Source: CAIOHW01 sp046317855
Lineage (GTDB): Bacteria > Bdellovibrionota > UBA1018
Assembly: GCA_046317855.1 (NCBI GenBank)
Contig: JBKCVM010000147.1
Coordinates: 1-64,000 of the forward strand
Direction: 5' to 3'
Length of the DNA stretch: 64,000 bases
The notes under the pieces are model-generated. The model searched no databases and was not told where the DNA came from. It was given only the letters and a program-made list of their open reading frames with translations. Below, piece by piece: positions 61,325 through 64,000 of this stretch (position 1 is its first letter; each line of letters starts with the position of its first letter). Position numbers and translations under genes: made by a program.

Positions 61325-62869
61325 TCAATGAACTTGAAACAGGGGCGCCAGGGCTCCGCTTCGAGACAACTGATGGGGCGAAAGACTTCCCAGCGTTTTC
61401 GTATAGAGCACAGCATTCTTCCAAAACCAAAGAGGAAAGTAAGGTAGATCAAGCATCATCTGTTCCTGCAGCTCTTGCAGTGCAATGTGTCGTCTGCTCG
61501 GGTTGGACTCCGCGGCAACGAGGTCAAGTAGAGCATCCACTTTTGAGTTAGAATAGCCTGAGCGATTGGATGAGCTGCCAGAGCGCAGTGAGCGCTCAAG
61601 AATCGATGCATCTGCGACGCCAATCCACCGTCCTAGAGATAACTGAAACGCTCCGCGCCTAACAGAGGCCAGAAAAACAGCCTGTTCCACGACTTCAATT
61701 TGAAGCTGGATTCCAATCTTTTTCCAAGCGTCTTGAATGATTCTAACGATTTCTTGCCCTTCTCGAATTGGCGTCGTCTTGAAAGAAAGCTTTAAACCCT
61801 GCCGCCAGCCCGTTTGCGGATCTCGCAGAAATCCTGCTTCGTCCAAAAGTTGCGTAGCCTGGGCCGGGTCATAGGGGATTCTGGCAGGTGAGTGCGCTTC
61901 TGGTAAAAAGGGCGCTAAAAAGCTAGTTGCTGGATCGGCCATTCGCGCAAGGCGATTTTGAATGATCGAATCGACAGGGATGGCCATAGCTAGCGCACGG
62001 CGCACGCGCAGGTCCTTCAAGAAGGGGTCGCGGAGATTGAAGGCAAGGTAACTGACGTTGACTCCCGGCGCCTCAACAAGATGAAAACGCTCCGGATGCC
62101 TGTTGTGAAGCCAACGCGTCCTCTGTGGGGAGAATCCATTCTGTACGATCGACGCTTCACCTCTCAGAAGGCGAAGTGTGCGGGTGGTTTCATCTCTTAT
62201 GATCAGGAGGCGGCCAGCGGGTTCGAACGATCCTTGAGGAGTGCGGCGTTCGAGGTTCAACTCATTTGTGGGAGTGAGAGAAAACGGCTGAGCACGAAAG
62301 CTGCCGCTCGCGATGATCGGCTTTTCAGGCTTTGGGTCCGAACATGGAGTTTGGCCTTCTTGCCGAAAGTACCTCAGTAGGGTGACGTTTCTGGAAAACC
62401 AAGGGTCGCCCCGCAAAAGCTCAAACGTCAGCGTGTCCTTTGTTGCAGAGAGTTTTTTTATCTCAGGAAGTGCTTGGACTGCCAGCGCCCTGGGCTTACC
62501 GGACGAATATTGTGAAAAGCATTGAATCAGGTCTTGAGCGGTGATGGGTCGGCCGGAATGGTCGGTAGCGCCAGGATGAATTTGAAAGACCCAGCGTCGA
62601 TACGAGTCTTTGTGGCTCCAGCGGGTGGCTAGGTCTGGAAGGACCTCGAGGCTTGGACCCATTCGAGTAAGTGCCGCAAAAAGGAGAGCATTGATCCGCT
62701 GGCCCGAGGCGTCCAGCGTCATTCTTGGATTAAGGGTAGTTGGAGGCTGATCGATGAGGGCGATCACTCTGGGCGTCTCGCTTGCAAAGACCAGTGGGGT
62801 CATTTGTGTGGCCAGAGAGATCGCCCAGCACAAAGCCATTTCTTTGACGGTTTTTTCTTTTCTGATCAT
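61325..62869 (-). CDS. Family 5 solute-binding protein of an ABC transporter
   Basis: A 514-residue periplasmic protein of the SBP_bac_5 family (oligopeptide, dipeptide, nickel or related solutes). A signal peptide ends near residue 30 (VFAS). Family features follow: TLNPRMTLD, the GATDHSGRPITAQDLI block near 100, and LRVRRALAMAIPVDSII near 285. No ABC permease or ATPase gene is next to it, so the transporter partner must lie elsewhere or it acts otherwise. It ends 43 bases before rsmE and probably is co-transcribed with it. Confidence 0.87.
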   Translation of the reverse strand: MIRKEKTVKEMALCWAISLATQMTPLVFASETPRVIALIDQPPTTLNPRMTLDASGQRINALLFAALTRMGPSLEVLPDLATRWSHKDSYRRWVFQIHPGATDHSGRPITAQDLIQCFSQYSSGKPRALAVQALPEIKKLSATKDTLTFELLRGDPWFSRNVTLLRYFRQEGQTPCSDPKPEKPIIASGSFRAQPFSLTPTNELNLERRTPQGSFEPAGRLLIIRDETTRTLRLLRGEASIVQNGFSPQRTRWLHNRHPERFHLVEAPGVNVSYLAFNLRDPFLKDLRVRRALAMAIPVDSIIQNRLARMADPATSFLAPFLPEAHSPARIPYDPAQATQLLDEAGFLRDPQTGWRQGLKLSFKTTPIREGQEIVRIIQDAWKKIGIQLQIEVVEQAVFLASVRRGAFQLSLGRWIGVADASILERSLRSGSSSNRSGYSNSKVDALLDLVAAESNPSRRHIALQELQEQMMLDLPYFPLWFWKNAVLYTKTLGSLSPHQLSRSGALAPLFQVH

Positions 62870-62920
62870 TTTGCGTCTCGTTCTTGTCTCGATCGCAGGG
62901 GAGCCCTACCATAAGTGGCC

Positions 62921-64000
62921 ATGCTCAGTGTTGTGTCTCGTCGGGTGCCGCTGCTGTTTTTCTCCCTGCTTGGGTACTGTGCGTTTCTTGGGTGGATCGA
63001 CGCATTGACGGCGCATAAAGTCCACGCTCGCGGCGGGGCAAGACCGGTCGTTGAGCGCAGCGAGCAAGTCGGTGGGGCTTTAGAGCCAGACGAAGTGCTC
63101 CCCCCTAAAATCGAAACCTCTGTCCAAGGGGTGGATCCTGGATTCGTTGTGGTTCCGCAGCTCAAAAGGCAAGTTGAGTTTTGGAAGCGCATTTATGGCC
63201 AGTATGACACGCGACAGGCAGTGGTGCACGACAGTCGTTACATTGACCTCGTTTATGAGGTCCTTCGCTACGCTCCAGAAGACTCGCCCCGTGACATCAG
63301 TAGAAAGAGCAAAGCCTCAAGAGCGCGCTGGCGCAATGCGCTTTTGGGTCTCCATCGCAAGCTCGATGAGCCCTCGAGCTGGAGCGAGGATGAAAAATAC
63401 GTTTTCAAACTTTTTGAAGGGATTGAAGAGCCCAATAAGTTTCTGAATGCTGCTCATCGAAAGCGACTCCGGACTCAGCTCGGTCAAAAAGATCGGTTTC
63501 GAGAAGGGTACATTGCCTCGGGAAAATACCTTCCATACATGGAAGCGATTTTCAAAGCGGAGGGTCTGCCGCTTGAGCTCACTCGGCTTCCGTTCGTAGA
63601 GAGCAGCTTCAACCTGAGAGCTAGGTCAAAAGTCGGAGCAAGCGGCATTTGGCAATTTATGCGTTCTACGGGCAGGCTCTACCTCAAGATTAAGGGCGGT
63701 CTTGACGAGCGCAATGACCCTATTCGTGCCACTGAGGCCGCTGCTCAGTTGCTCAGGCATAATTACGAATCTCTTGGAAATTGGCCTCTGGCTGTCACCG
63801 CTTACAACCACGGACGAATGGGGCTGATGCGGGCGGTGAGGCAAACCGGCTCCGATCAATTAGAGGATATTCTTTGGAATTACAGGAGCCGGAGCTTTGG
63901 ATTTGCAAGTAGCAACTTTTTTGCCTGCCTTCTTGCTGCGATCGATATTGAGCGTAATGCCGAAGTGATTTTTGGAAAACTCGAGCGCGATCCGCCGCTT
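62921..64000 (+). CDS. Membrane-bound lytic transglycosylase (MltD-like), cut by window edge
   Basis: The first 360 residues of a peptidoglycan lytic transglycosylase; the reading frame is open to the last base. A hydrophobic signal anchor lies at about 8-25, with no lipobox. The SLT domain begins near 210: LPFVESSFNLRARSKVGASG carries the catalytic Glu, followed by GIWQFMRST, and later LAVTAYNHG, all typical of MltD. LysM domains would lie past the window edge. It is divergent from the SBP gene by 51 bases. It should act on the murein sacculus in the periplasm. Confidence 0.9.
   Translation, partial: MLSVVSRRVPLLFFSLLGYCAFLGWIDALTAHKVHARGGARPVVERSEQVGGALEPDEVLPPKIETSVQGVDPGFVVVPQLKRQVEFWKRIYGQYDTRQAVVHDSRYIDLVYEVLRYAPEDSPRDISRKSKASRARWRNALLGLHRKLDEPSSWSEDEKYVFKLFEGIEEPNKFLNAAHRKRLRTQLGQKDRFREGYIASGKYLPYMEAIFKAEGLPLELTRLPFVESSFNLRARSKVGASGIWQFMRSTGRLYLKIKGGLDERNDPIRATEAAAQLLRHNYESLGNWPLAVTAYNHGRMGLMRAVRQTGSDQLEDILWNYRSRSFGFASSNFFACLLAAIDIERNAEVIFGKLERDPPL

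Overview
The window is a gene-dense chromosomal segment, mid-50s percent GC by eye, with no phage, insertion sequence, rRNA or CRISPR array. It suggests a Gram-negative, aerobically respiring deltaproteobacterium-like organism. The set of complex I genes, an outer-membrane/periplasm gene load, PilZ and GYF proteins, prepilin-type proteins and an AglRQS/Glt-like ExbB-ExbD-TPR-FHA operon fits Bdellovibrionota best, with Myxococcota second. This is an inference from gene content, not from a phylogenetic marker.

Layout. 1-6.8 kb: the end of complex I (nuoL-M-N) running into a GYF-TPR membrane protein. 6.8-9.9 kb: serS followed directly by tRNA-Ser(UGA), then a TSUP exporter, a YceI protein and tRNA-Ser(GCU). 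10-15 kb: a coiled-coil protein coupled to a GIY-YIG nuclease, a dicarboxylate-type symporter and an ABC-F protein. 14.9-16.7 kb: an ECF sigma factor with a polytopic membrane partner, divergent from a small exported Cys-rich peptide and a second small exported protein; the two directions share a mirrored promoter. 16.7-21.8 kb: a nucleoside phosphorylase, an RluA synthase and three overlapping pseudopilin-like genes. 21.8-25.2 kb: the oxyR-ahpC-ahpF peroxide defence locus with a clear OxyR box. 25.2-27.1 kb: a TumE/TumA toxin-antitoxin pair and an RhlE-type helicase.

27-34 kb holds exported proteins of unknown function, tRNA-Pro(CGG), an N-formylglutamate amidohydrolase and a PilZ protein. 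33.9-42.3 kb is an eight-gene, almost fully overlapping operon: outer-membrane protein, ExbB/TolQ, two ExbD/TolR, two TPR proteins, a small exported protein and an FHA-TM-TonB-like protein. It looks like an energised trans-envelope machine of the Agl-Glt kind. 42.4-50.5 kb holds two secreted EEP-family enzymes, an SDR oxidoreductase, small exported proteins, a lipoprotein paralogous to one at 30.4 kb, a duplicated diheme protein and a long-leader pilin.

50.6-56.4 kb is a translationally coupled uricolytic operon: PuuD with a cytochrome c tail, AllB, allantoicase, UraD, UraH and a DUF6986 aldolase-like protein. Together they take urate to ureidoglycolate and urea; the DUF6986 protein is a candidate for the next step. 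Facing it are an amidohydrolase and a creatininase-like protein with a degenerate active site. 58.3-64 kb holds a small membrane protein, a lone receiver domain behind a leaderless-looking promoter, heptose-phosphate adenylyltransferase, an RDD protein, RsmE, a family 5 solute-binding protein and the start of a lytic transglycosylase cut by the window edge. No gene-free stretch exceeds about 300 bases; the longest, at 27119-27373 and 33816-33885, show no recognisable RNA or repeat.
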